The translations under genes and the position numbers were made by a program. A DNA stretch of 64,000 bases from an uncultured Opitutia bacterium (GTDB lineage: Bacteria; Verrucomicrobiota; Verrucomicrobiia; Opitutales; Opitutaceae), in NCBI GenBank assembly GCA_903825285.1, contig CAIJZY010000003.1:62001-126000 (forward strand), written 5' to 3'. Below, piece by piece: positions 42,217-50,876 of this stretch (the first letter of the stretch is position 1; every line of letters begins with the position of its first letter). The notes beneath the pieces were generated by a model, which had not been told where the DNA came from, made no database searches, and was given only the letters and a program-made list of their open reading frames with translations.

Positions 42217-43200
42217 TCAAAGCCAGGTGATCGCCGCAAGCAGGGCCGCCAGGGCAAGCCGGTAGTAGGCGAAGGCGGCCATGCCGTGCCGCGAGAGCCA
42301 GGAGACGAGGAAACGCACCGCCAGGGCGGCCGTCACGGTCGCCACCACGCAGCCTAGCAGCACATGCGACCAGCCGAAGACCTGGATCATGGCCGCGCCG
42401 CTGTGGTAACTCTTGAAAACCGTGGCCGCCGTGAGGGTCACAAAGCCAAGCAGGAAGCTGAACTCGGCGGCGCGCCGCGGGTCGAGGCCCGCGAGGTAGC
42501 CACCGACGATTGTCATCATTGAGCGGCTGGTGCCCGGCCAGAGCGCGGCGCATTGCAGGAGGCCGATGTTCACCGCCTGCCGGGCCGAGATGCCATCCGG
42601 GGTGGCCGTTCCCGCGGGCAGCCGGCTCCGGCGGCGCTCCGCCCAAAGGATGAAGACCGCGCCCCCCACCTGGGCGGCGATGACCGCCCCGATCGAAAAC
42701 AGGTGCGCGTCGATCCAGCGGTGGGTGGCGAGTCCGATCACGGCGGCGGGAAGAAAGGCCAGCAGGAGATTGCGCAGCAGCCGCCCGCCCGCGGGGTCGC
42801 GGCCCAGGAGCCCGTTGACCATGCTCAAAAGCTGGCGCCAGTAGAGCAGCGCGACCGCGGCGATCGCGCCAAACTGGATCACGACGGTGTAGGTGTCGGC
42901 GGCCAGCTTCGTGGTGAGGGGGACACCGGTGGGATTCTTCGCGGAGGGCGGGGTGTACCACAGCGGCCGGCCGTCGCGGCCCACGAGCGGGCGCTCCGAC
43001 TCCAGCCCGAGGAGCTTGGTCGCGATGATCAGGTGGCCGGTGGACGACACCGGCAGGTATTCGGTCACGCCCTCGACCACGCCGAGCACGATGGCTTCAC
43101 TGACCTGCAGCTCGGCGGCGGGCGCCGGGGGTGAATCAGCCGCGGCCAGACGGCCGCATCCCAGGATCAGGCCGAGTCCGGCGAGCAATAAGCGACGCAT
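42217..43200 (-). CDS. uppP: Undecaprenyl-diphosphatase
   Basis: UppP (BacA) recycles the lipid carrier for cell-wall synthesis by removing a phosphate from undecaprenyl diphosphate. The 327-residue membrane protein has VLGVVEGVTEYLPVSSTGHLI (first signature) and LWPGTSRSMMTIVGGYLAGLDPRRAAEFSFLLG (second, PGxSRS). An N-terminal extension of about 30 residues with a signal-like stretch, and a 40-residue loop between the two halves of the first domain, make it longer than the usual 265-280. It is divergent from trpD. Confidence 0.93.
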   Translation of the reverse strand: MRRLLLAGLGLILGCGRLAAADSPPAPAAELQVSEAIVLGVVEGVTEYLPVSSTGHLIIATKLLGLESERPLVGRDGRPLWYTPPSAKNPTGVPLTTKLAADTYTVVIQFGAIAAVALLYWRQLLSMVNGLLGRDPAGGRLLRNLLLAFLPAAVIGLATHRWIDAHLFSIGAVIAAQVGGAVFILWAERRRSRLPAGTATPDGISARQAVNIGLLQCAALWPGTSRSMMTIVGGYLAGLDPRRAAEFSFLLGFVTLTAATVFKSYHSGAAMIQVFGWSHVLLGCVVATVTAALAVRFLVSWLSRHGMAAFAYYRLALAALLAAITWL

Positions 43201-43280
43201 GCGGCTTTGCTTCCAGAACCATTAACCCTACGCAATTTTATTTGCGACGCGCCCGCGGGCCGCAACGCTGCGCTTTTCCC

Positions 43281-44327
43281 ATGGACGTCCTTCCCCCGCT
43301 CACCGCCGAGCTCACCGCCGGACATGACCTGCCCGCCGCCGCGATGGCGGCCGCGGCCGGGGCACTGGCCGAGCCGGGGGTGCCCGACGTCCAGAAGGAG
43401 GCCTTCCTCGTGGCGCTGACCACCAAGGGCGAAAGCCCGGCCGAGATCGCCGCGCTGGCGGAGGCGTTCCGGGCGCGCGCGATCAACCCGGGGGTCGAGG
43501 CCTGGGCCGGCCGGGCGATCGACGTCGTCGGGACCGGCGGCGACCACGCCGGCGGCTTCAACATCTCCAGCCTGGTCACCCTCGTCCTCGCCAGCGCCGG
43601 CGTGGTCGTCATGAAGCACGGCAACCGCGGCGTCACCTCGAAGTGCGGCAGCGCGGACCTCCTGGCCGCGCTGGGCGTCAACCTCGAGGCCCCGCCGGCG
43701 CAGCTGCGCCGCGCGCTCGACGAGCTGGGCTTCGTCTTTTTCTTCGCGCCGGCCTGGCACCCGGCCTTCAAGGCGATCACCCCGACGCGGAAGACGCTCG
43801 CGGCCCGCGGCCAGCGCACGGTCTTCAACATCCTCGGCCCGCTCATCAACCCCGGCCGCCCCGCGCACGTCCTGCTGGGCGCGGCCACCGCGCCGCTGGT
43901 GGACAAGCTGGCTGCCGCGCTCGACGCGCTCGGCCCGCAGGCCGGGCTGGTGGTGCACGGCGTGATCACGGCGGACCGCGGCATCGACGAGCTCACGACG
44001 GCGACCCCCAACCGCGTGCGCGGGGTGGGGCGGCTGCGCGCCCTCGCAGAGGAATGGCGGCCGGCGGACCTGGGCTTCCGCTCGGCGCCGTTCTCGGAGC
44101 TGCTGGGCGGCGACCTGGCGGCCAACCTTGCGCTGACCGAGGCCGTGCTGGCCGGACGCGGTCCGGCCGGGCTGGTGGACACGATCGTCTTCAACGCCGC
44201 CGCCGGGCTGTGGCTCTGCGGCCGCGCCCACTCGGTGCGGGAAGGCATCGAGCCCGCGCGCGAGCTGCTGCTCGGCGGGGCCGTGGCGCGCAAACTGGCC
44301 GCGACGCGCGAATTCTACCGCTCATGA
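43281..44327 (+). CDS. trpD: Anthranilate phosphoribosyltransferase
   Basis: TrpD joins anthranilate and PRPP in tryptophan synthesis. The 348-residue protein shows IDVVGTGGDHAGGFNISSL (PRPP loop), VMKHGNRGVTSKCGSADLL, FFFAPAWHPAFK, FNILGPLINPGRP and VVHGVITADRGIDELTT; the family usually has GxDG[ILM]DE, so RGIDE is close to normal. Residues 1-70 form the helical N-domain. The stop overlaps the ATG of glmM (ATGA). No other trp gene is nearby. Confidence 0.95.
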   Translation: MDVLPPLTAELTAGHDLPAAAMAAAAGALAEPGVPDVQKEAFLVALTTKGESPAEIAALAEAFRARAINPGVEAWAGRAIDVVGTGGDHAGGFNISSLVTLVLASAGVVVMKHGNRGVTSKCGSADLLAALGVNLEAPPAQLRRALDELGFVFFFAPAWHPAFKAITPTRKTLAARGQRTVFNILGPLINPGRPAHVLLGAATAPLVDKLAAALDALGPQAGLVVHGVITADRGIDELTTATPNRVRGVGRLRALAEEWRPADLGFRSAPFSELLGGDLAANLALTEAVLAGRGPAGLVDTIVFNAAAGLWLCGRAHSVREGIEPARELLLGGAVARKLAATREFYRS

Positions 44328-45642
44328 CCCGCCAATACTTCGGCACCGACGGCGTGCGCGGCCCCTACGGCGGGCCGCTGGTCAACGAGGACTTCGTGGC
44401 GCGACTCGCGGCCGCGGCGGCCGGCGGCGCGCGACGCGGCCGGGCGTTCATCGGCCGCGACACCCGCGGCTCGGGCGAGTCGCTGGCGGCGGCGGCGGTG
44501 CGCGGCCTGCGCGCCGGGGCCTCGAGCCCGTGCTGCTCGGCGTGCTGCCAACCCCCGCCGTCGCGCGCGCGGTGCGGGACGAGGGCGCGGCGCTGGGCGT
44601 GGTGATCACGGCCTCGCACAATCCGGCCGCGGACAACGGCATCAAGTTCTTCGGCCCGGGCGGAATCAAGCTGACCGACGAGGAGGAATTGCACATCGAG
44701 CAGCGTCTGCCCGCCGCCGTGCCGGCTACGGCCGCGCCGGCGCTGACGGCCGATGCCGCGGTCGCCTACCGCGCCGCCGCCCAGTCGCTGCTGCCGCCCG
44801 ATGCACTGCGCGGCTGGCGCGTCGTGCTCGACACCGCCAACGGCGCGACCTGTGCCACGAGCCCCGCGGTTTTCCGCGCCTACGGGGCGGAGGTCATCGG
44901 GCTCGGTGACGCGCCCGATGGGCGGAACATCAACGCCGGCGTCGGCAGCGAGTTTCCCCAGGCGCTGGCGGCCCGCGTGCGCGCCGCGGGCGCCCGGCTG
45001 GGCGTGGCGCACGACGGCGATGGCGACCGCTGTGTCGTGTGTGACGAGCGCGGCGAGGTGCTCGACGGCGACGAGGTGCTCACGCTGCTCGCGACGCACG
45101 CGCTGCGAACCGGCCGGCTGGCCAACGGCATTTTTGTCACCACCGTTCAGAGCAACCTCGGCCTGGATGCCGCCATCGCGGCGACCGGCGGGCGAGTGGT
45201 CCGCACCGCCGTGGGCGACCGCTATGTGATCGAGGGCATGCGCCGCGAGGGCGCGACGCTCGGCGGTGAGTCGAGCGGCCACATCATCTGCTCGGACCTC
45301 TCGCCCACGGGCGATGGACTCGTCGCGGCGCTGAAGGTGATCGAAGTCATGCTCGCGACCGGCCGGCCGCTGTCGGAGCTCCGCGGCGTCCTGCGCAAAT
45401 TTCCCCAGCTCACGCGGGCCCTGCCCGTCGCGGTCAAGCCGTCGCTGGAATCGCTGCCCGGGCTCGCCGCCACCGTCCGCGCGCTGGAAGCGGAGCTGGC
45501 CGGCCAGGGGCGCGTGCTCGTCCGCTACTCGGGCACCGAGCCGAAGCTCCGCCTGCTCATCGAGGGACCGAGCGACGCGGTCATCCGCGCCGGCATGGCT
45601 CGCCTTGAGGCCGCGGTGCGCGCTGAGCTGACCGTGCTCTGA
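44324..45642 (+). CDS. glmM: Phosphoglucosamine mutase, interrupted by an apparent one-base frameshift
   Basis: GlmM converts glucosamine-6-phosphate to glucosamine-1-phosphate for peptidoglycan and LPS. The first frame (from 44324) encodes MTRQYFGTDGVRG... to AAAVRGLRAG; the second (to 45642) encodes LEPVLLGVLPTPAV, VVITASHNPAADNGIKFF with the phosphoserine, AHDGDGDRC for metal and GGESSGHIICSD for sugar. The switch is needed at the four G at 44516-44519: one extra G restores a normal GLRAGGLEPVLLGV junction. Since the gene is usually essential and both halves are well conserved, a base-calling error in the G run is likelier than decay. Total length about 440 residues is normal. Confidence 0.9.
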
Positions 45643-45779
45643 TCCGCAGGCGCCGTTGCGATGGCGGCAGGAAGCGCGGGGATTATCTCAAGCGCGGAAT
45701 CACCCTATTTTCTGCAGAACAATGACATAAATACACTCAGTCATTGACCTCGGTGAATTGAAACCGTGGTTGATGGCGG

Positions 45780-46400
45780 ATGCCTGGGATCGAACTAGCA
45801 TCATTGAGTGCGCGTCAGCAGCAGCTCGCCGAGAAGGCGCGGCAGGCGCTGGCGCTGGGGCAATTCGAGTATGCGCTCGAGGCGACTGGGGAGGTGCTGC
45901 GCAGCGTGCCCGGCTGCGTGGCGGTGCGAAGGCTGCAGCGCGAGGCCCAGTTGGCGTGGAGCCGGCGTCACGGCTCGATTTTCCGCCGCGCGCGCGCGCG
46001 GGTCGGCCTGCTGTTGCTTTGGCTGCGGCATCCGCCGGCGCCGGCCGACCGGCTGGCCGCGGCGGAAGGGCTGCTGGCGCTGGACCCGGCGCAATGCGGC
46101 GCGCTGAAGGTGTTCGCGGCCGCGGCGCTGGAACTCAAGTGGCCGGAGACGGCGGCGTTCATGCGCGAGGCCGTGCGCCAGCAATGTCCGGGGGATCGCG
46201 CCAACGCGATCGCGCTGGGCGAGGCCTGGATCGGCGCGGGTCGGCCGGTGGAGGCCCTGACCCTGGCCGAGGAGATCCTGCGCGAGGCGCCGAACGACGG
46301 CCCCGCCTTGGAACTGCTCCGCCACGCTTCGATCGCCCAGACCGTGGCCGAGGGACGCTGGGAATCGCCGGGCACGTTCCGCGACAAGCTCAAGCGCTGA
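45780..46400 (+). CDS. TPR-like protein of unknown function
   Basis: This 206-residue protein has alpha-helical repeats of TPR style: ARQALALGQFEYALEATGEVL, AAAEGLLALDPAQCGALKVFAAAALE and LGEAWIGAGRPVEALTLAEEILREAPND. Between them lies a hydrophobic, arginine-flanked stretch (ARARVGLLLLWLRHPP) that might be a membrane-associated helix. No signal peptide. It is an isolated gene after glmM; the upstream spacer (45643-45779) contains AATGAC/GTCATT arms near 45720-45745. Function unknown. Confidence 0.65.
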   Translation: MPGIELASLSARQQQLAEKARQALALGQFEYALEATGEVLRSVPGCVAVRRLQREAQLAWSRRHGSIFRRARARVGLLLLWLRHPPAPADRLAAAEGLLALDPAQCGALKVFAAAALELKWPETAAFMREAVRQQCPGDRANAIALGEAWIGAGRPVEALTLAEEILREAPNDGPALELLRHASIAQTVAEGRWESPGTFRDKLKR

Positions 46401-46413
46401 ACGGACGAACTTG

Positions 46414-46481
46414 TCGCGAAAGCGCGGAGGCGCGAAAGCAGACTGAACCTCCGCGTCTCCGTCCCTCCGCGCTTCCGCGAT
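46414..46481. repeat. Inverted arrays of an 8-nt unit (TCCGCGCT type)
   Basis: Right arm 46450-46481: TCCGCGTC, TCCGTCCC, TCCGCGCT, TCCGCGAT. Left arm 46414-46437: TCGCGAAA, GCGCGGAG, GCGCGAAA, the reverse complement of the same motif. The unit length here is 8, not 7. It lies in the convergent spacer between the TPR-like gene and the GH127 gene. Confidence 0.68.
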
Positions 46482-46503
46482 CCACCTAACACCCGGCGCA
46501 GGA

Positions 46504-48387
46504 TCACCACGCGGTGAAAATGCGGTCGGCGACGAAGCGCGTCACCCGCCGGAGCGGCGCCCGCGGCGTGCGCAGGCGGTCGCGATCGCGGTAGAGCGGA
46601 AAATCGTTGGGTTTCAGTTCCGGCCCGCCCTGCAGCGAGACGAGCGTGCTGCCGCGGAAGACGCAGGAGTAGGCCTCCTCGACCGGCGTGCCACGGTTGA
46701 TCACGTAGGCGTACGTTTGCTCGGTCACGGGGAACGTGACGGTCAGGCGCTCGCCGGGACGGCGGTCGCGGACCGTGAGGTAGCGGCCGAGCCGCTCGGA
46801 TGGCACCAGCGTTCCCTGATGCCGGATCTCGACGGTCGCGAGTTCGACCCAGCGGGGAATGCGGATGGAGATGCGGCCCGGCGCCTTCACGTCCAGGTCC
46901 ACACGGCCCTCGTGCGGCAGGTGGCTGTGGACGTCGACGCGGCGCCCGGCGCGGTTGAGGAGGAGGTTCAACACCGCGCCCTCGGCATCCTCGCGCAGCG
47001 CGCCCTCCCAGGCGTAGTAGAGTCCCTGCGAGGCGTTCGCGGTGCAGCAGTGCATCACCCAGGGATCGGTGACGACCCCGGGCTTGGACATGCCAAAGAA
47101 CACGCCGACGCTGCGGTTCACCACGTCGTCGGTGGACTCGAAGCTGGCCGGGTGCTCCGTCTGGCGCGGCAGCTCGGGCTGGTTGGCGCAGAACGCCGCC
47201 AGCGCGGGGCCGTCGGTGATCTGCTGCTCGGCGAGCTGGTTCCGCACCAGCGCGTCCACGTCGTCCCAGTAGTCGCCCGCCCCGGCATCCGTCAGCCGGA
47301 TCGCGAGCGCGGCGAGGTCGCCCAGCGCGCAGCCCTCGCAGGCGCTGATGGGCGGGTAGGTGTTGATCCAGCCCATGCGCGGGATGCCCTGCGTGAGGGT
47401 GAACTCGTAGGCGGACCGCACGAACTCGAGCGCGCGGTCGTCGCCGCAGGCCTGGGCATAGTACAGCAGGCCCCGCAGCGCGATGGCGCGGGCGTGGAAA
47501 TGCACCGTCCAGTGGCCGAGTTGGCTGCCGTCGCGGAAGGGCGCGTCCGGCGCGAGCTGCACGGCCGTCGGGTTGGCGGGATTGATCGTGAGCGTGCCGC
47601 CCCAGAACTTCGGCAGCATCACGTAGCGTGCGAGGCGCGTCGCCAGCTCGCGGGCGACGGGATCGCCGGTGAGGGCGTAGGCCTGGGCGGCGGCGTAGAT
47701 CTGGTGGCCCTGGAAGCAGGTGACGGAGCCCTCGGGACCCTCGCGGTCGCGCGTCGCCTCGGACGTGTCGATCCAGCCGGAGCGCGGGAAGACGAAGCCG
47801 TCGTGCCAGCCGCCGCGGTGCGGGTAGTACGAGTAGTCGTCGTGGTCCACGGCGATGCGCCGCAGGCCGCGGATCAGAGAGGCGCGTGCCGCGGAGGTGT
47901 CCGTGCCATTGACGGCCGACCACGCGGCGAGGGCGCGGATCATGCGCGCCACGCCCCAGACGCTGGCGAAGTCCTCGGCGCGGCCGGTGCCGTAGAGCTC
48001 GGCGCTGTTGTTGTAGATGTTCCGCCACGGCCGTTCCGGCGTGTAGCGGTCCCAGTACAGCCCGCGGTCAATGCGGCTGAGGAGCTCGGCGCGGTAGTCC
48101 TGCTCGGCTCCGGCCCGGAAGTCGGTGCCGCCCATCAGCCGCATGAGCGGCAGGGACTCGGCGAACTTGGCGTCGAGCGGGATGTCGGCGGACCAATGGC
48201 GCAGGACCGGGGTGCGGGCGTTGAAGTGGATCAGCCCGAACATCGTCCGCAGCGCCGGGTCGAGCGTGTTGAGCATGCCGCGCGCGGCCAGGCTGGCGCG
48301 CTCGGCGAGGTCCAGCGTGTCGGGCACCTCGGCGGCGTAGGTCTGGCCGGTGGGCAGGACCGGGTGGAGGGAGGCGGGGGCACTCAC
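46504..48387 (-). CDS. Glycoside hydrolase family 127-like (beta-L-arabinofuranosidase type)
   Basis: This 627-residue protein matches the GH127/DUF1680 group. The zinc-cysteine catalytic arrangement of that family is visible: Glu351 and Cys353 in ACEGCALGD, and Cys447-Cys448 in MHCCTANASQ. An (alpha/alpha)6 barrel region precedes two beta-sandwich regions (RVDLDVKAPGRISIRIP). No signal peptide, so it probably acts in the cytoplasm on imported oligosaccharide. Substrate could be L-arabinofuranoside or another non-standard sugar. It is the last of three minus-strand genes (UroD-like, PocR/AraC, GH127). Confidence 0.88.
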   Translation of the reverse strand: MSAPASLHPVLPTGQTYAAEVPDTLDLAERASLAARGMLNTLDPALRTMFGLIHFNARTPVLRHWSADIPLDAKFAESLPLMRLMGGTDFRAGAEQDYRAELLSRIDRGLYWDRYTPERPWRNIYNNSAELYGTGRAEDFASVWGVARMIRALAAWSAVNGTDTSAARASLIRGLRRIAVDHDDYSYYPHRGGWHDGFVFPRSGWIDTSEATRDREGPEGSVTCFQGHQIYAAAQAYALTGDPVARELATRLARYVMLPKFWGGTLTINPANPTAVQLAPDAPFRDGSQLGHWTVHFHARAIALRGLLYYAQACGDDRALEFVRSAYEFTLTQGIPRMGWINTYPPISACEGCALGDLAALAIRLTDAGAGDYWDDVDALVRNQLAEQQITDGPALAAFCANQPELPRQTEHPASFESTDDVVNRSVGVFFGMSKPGVVTDPWVMHCCTANASQGLYYAWEGALREDAEGAVLNLLLNRAGRRVDVHSHLPHEGRVDLDVKAPGRISIRIPRWVELATVEIRHQGTLVPSERLGRYLTVRDRRPGERLTVTFPVTEQTYAYVINRGTPVEEAYSCVFRGSTLVSLQGGPELKPNDFPLYRDRDRLRTPRAPLRRVTRFVADRIFTAW

Positions 48388-48441
48388 GCGGGCCCAGCGA
48401 ACGCCAGAACCGGAAGGGAGGAAACAAGAAACCGCCGGCGG

Positions 48442-49350
48442 CTACGCGGCGGAGGAGCGGTGCAGGTTCGCGCGCCAGGCGGTCGGCGTCTCGCCGACCA
48501 GGTGGCGGAACACGCGGTTGAACTGGGACAGCGACTGGAAGCCGGCCTCGAAGGCCGCCTCGCTGATCGTCTTCTGCGGGTTCTGGAGGAGGTTCTTCAC
48601 CTTCTCCACGCGCAGCTGCGCGAGATAGTCGGTGAACGTGAGGCCCGTGGCCTGGTGAAACATCTTGCAGAAATAAAACGCGCTCGTGTTCACCGCCTTC
48701 GCCGCCTGGACCAGGCTGAGCTCCTCCGTCTGGTGCTCGACGATGTAGAGCTTGGCCCGCGTGATCATCGGCGCCTCGGCCTGCTGCTTCATGGTCGTAA
48801 GCTGCGTGCTGATCTCGGCGAGGTGCTTGGCGAAGATCGTCAGGAGCCGGATCACCGCCTCGTACTGCGTGCGGTCCAGGACGCGCGTCTGGAAATAGGC
48901 CTCCTCGAGCTTCTTCACGTCCACGTCGGTGCCGAACTTGAGCAGCTCGCGCGTGACCTTCTTGAACTCGCGCCGGTTCGGCTTGTGCAGCAGGATGCCG
49001 CCGGTCTGGAGGAACGCGATGACGTTGTCGCCCACCCGGATCGGCACGGCCGAGTCACAGAGGCCGGCGAAGCACTTCAGGGTCTGCGGCTCCAGCTGCG
49101 CCTCCTGCTCCACGCGCGCCTGCAGCTCGAGGCAGGCGGAGCAGGACTTGTTCGTGCGGGCCATGAGCGCGCAGAAGGGCGCCTCGTGCTTGGTACCGTG
49201 CAGCGGCATCACGACCGAGTTTAGCGCGCGCAGGGCGAGTGGAAGCGAGAACGTGTCGGCGAACGCCGTGATATAGTCCTGATAGATCTTGGTCCCCTTC
49301 AGGCCATCGACCACGCTTTGACTGCTGGGTTGAATTGCATCCGGATCCAC
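48442..49350 (-). CDS. AraC-family regulator with N-terminal PocR-type sensor domain
   Basis: This 302-residue protein has an N-terminal region of about 170 residues with the cysteine pattern CSACLELQARVEQ ... LKCFAGLCDSAVPI, typical of PocR ligand-binding domains thought to bind small hydrocarbon-like or sugar-derived ligands. The C-terminal 100 residues form the two AraC helix-turn-helix motifs (SLVQAAKAVNTSAFYFCKMF and TISEAAFEAGFQSLSQFNRVFR). It probably controls the flanking GH127, UroD-like and perhaps GH2 genes. Effector unknown. Confidence 0.9.
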   Translation of the reverse strand: MDPDAIQPSSQSVVDGLKGTKIYQDYITAFADTFSLPLALRALNSVVMPLHGTKHEAPFCALMARTNKSCSACLELQARVEQEAQLEPQTLKCFAGLCDSAVPIRVGDNVIAFLQTGGILLHKPNRREFKKVTRELLKFGTDVDVKKLEEAYFQTRVLDRTQYEAVIRLLTIFAKHLAEISTQLTTMKQQAEAPMITRAKLYIVEHQTEELSLVQAAKAVNTSAFYFCKMFHQATGLTFTDYLAQLRVEKVKNLLQNPQKTISEAAFEAGFQSLSQFNRVFRHLVGETPTAWRANLHRSSAA

Positions 49351-49441
49351 GCGCGCAAGAAATGCGCAGCCGACCGGACTTACAATCAGGAACAGTCGAT
49401 TTTCAGAGGGAAACGAGCGCGGAGGGCGCTATTCCGAATGC

Positions 49442-50665
49442 TTATAGCTCGCCGGCCGCGGCGCGGTACAGGGCGATGATCTTCTCCGGCGGGATGTCAG
49501 CCAGCAGGTTGTGGATGTTCGCGAAGACGAAGCCGCTGTTGGCGCCGAGGATGGCCACGGTGCGCGCGACTTCGCGGCGGATGTCGTCCAGCGAGCCGAG
49601 CGGGAGCGTGTGCTGCGAGTCCACGCCGCCGCCCCACAGGGTCATCCGGCCGCGGGCCACATCCTTCCAGACCTGCGGATTGTGCCCGCCGGCGGGCCAT
49701 TGCACGGGATTCAGGATGTCGGTCCCGCTCTGGACGATGAGCCCGAGGATGTCGTGGAGCGCGCCGCAGGAGTGGAGGAAGGTCTTCACGCATGGCGCGA
49801 GCCGGTGGATTTCCGCGTTGTGGCTCTGGCGGTACGGCAGGAACAGCTCCCGGAAGGTCGCCGGCGACGCCATCAGCGACGCCTGGTTACCCCAGTCGTC
49901 GGCGTCGATGCCGATCACGTCCACGTAGTCGCGGATCTCCGGCAGCAGCCGGCGGGCGTTCTCGAGGGCGAACTCGAGGTGGAGCGAGTGCAGCTCGTGG
50001 ACGAAGGCAGGATCCTCGAGGCAGAGCACCGGAAAGACCGCGAGGCCGCCATAGCCGTGGATGCAAAGGCCCATGCCGAGCTGGCCCCAGAAGAAGACCG
50101 CCCGGTCGCTGCTCTCGCGCACGCGTCGGCAGGTGTCGCGCAGGGACTTCACCTGCGCGGGGGTGACCAGGCTGCGGGCCAGGGTGGCGCGGACCTCCTT
50201 GAGATCCGGCCGGGGCAGGTCGCCGTCGAGGATCAGCGGCTGGCCGGCGTGCTCCGAGTTGAACACGAAGGCGTCGGGCGGCATGCGGGAGGTCTCATTC
50301 TGGTGCAGCGTGCCGTCGGGTGCGGTGCGGTAGGCCGCGCGGTTGCGGACCTGCGCGTGGGGGATGCGGCCGTTGAAGTCGTAGGGCTCCCAGAGCTCGG
50401 GCTGCTCGAAGGCGTTGGTGAGGCCGTCGCCCTCGACGATCACCACGTCGCAGCCGAGGGCGTCGAGCACGTCGACGTGCGGCAGCGCGAGCATCTGCTC
50501 GGTGTCGTGTACGCGCGTCGGCTTTTGCGGGAGCCCGAGGGCGCGGCGCAGGGCCTGGTAGGTGAAGGCGGAGACGCCCGTGGACCTCATGCCGCCCAGA
50601 TCCTTGGGCAGGCGGTCGGGGGGCAGGTAGTTCAGGGCGGCGAGGACGCGCTGGCGCGAGGTCAT
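49442..50665 (-). CDS. Uroporphyrinogen decarboxylase-like (MtaA/CmuA-type) protein
   Basis: This 407-residue protein starts MTSRQRVLAALNYLPPDRLP and shows VDVIGIDADDWGNQ, VKTFLHSCGALHDIL and DILNPVQWPAGGHNPQ. These are seen in the UroD superfamily branch of corrinoid methyltransferases, rather than in true HemE (which is shorter and has the NFAGAPWT-type motif). The CG motif HSCGA fits zinc- or metal-binding in methyl transfer. Its place beside a sugar hydrolase and a PocR regulator suggests a role in sugar or methyl metabolism, but the substrate is unknown. Confidence 0.8.
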   Translation of the reverse strand: MTSRQRVLAALNYLPPDRLPKDLGGMRSTGVSAFTYQALRRALGLPQKPTRVHDTEQMLALPHVDVLDALGCDVVIVEGDGLTNAFEQPELWEPYDFNGRIPHAQVRNRAAYRTAPDGTLHQNETSRMPPDAFVFNSEHAGQPLILDGDLPRPDLKEVRATLARSLVTPAQVKSLRDTCRRVRESSDRAVFFWGQLGMGLCIHGYGGLAVFPVLCLEDPAFVHELHSLHLEFALENARRLLPEIRDYVDVIGIDADDWGNQASLMASPATFRELFLPYRQSHNAEIHRLAPCVKTFLHSCGALHDILGLIVQSGTDILNPVQWPAGGHNPQVWKDVARGRMTLWGGGVDSQHTLPLGSLDDIRREVARTVAILGANSGFVFANIHNLLADIPPEKIIALYRAAAGEL

Positions 50666-50725
50666 GGAAAAAGCGTCCGGCCGCGCGGGGGCGGGGCCGG
50701 ACTGGGGGGTGGAACGCTCCAGTAG

Positions 50726-50738
50726 GGTTGGGTCAACC
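50726..50738. promoter_or_regulatory. Small dyad in the divergent spacer (candidate operator)
   Basis: GGTTG, GGT, CAACC at 50726-50738 form a five-base inverted repeat between the divergent UroD-like and GH2 genes. It might be an operator for the nearby AraC-type regulator. Nothing else clear is seen in 50666-50876. Confidence 0.22.
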
Positions 50739-50876
50739 GAAGTATGCGCCGGAACGCGGCGGACCGGCTACGCGGGGGTTGGCCGAGTACGCGCATATCT
50801 TGTGTTCACGGTTGCCGGAACGCATTCGCTCGACCCGCGGCGCCCGTTCGCGCAAGGCTGACCCCGACCTCGCCCC

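Noticed and set aside
46717-49224. 835-codon plus-strand frame across the GH127 and AraC genes
   Set aside because: It is antisense to two genes with recognisable catalytic and DNA-binding motifs and has no family resemblance itself.
49442-50665. Calling this gene hemE
   Set aside because: It is longer than HemE, has HSCGA and other features of methyltransferase relatives, and sits in a sugar locus with no haem genes.
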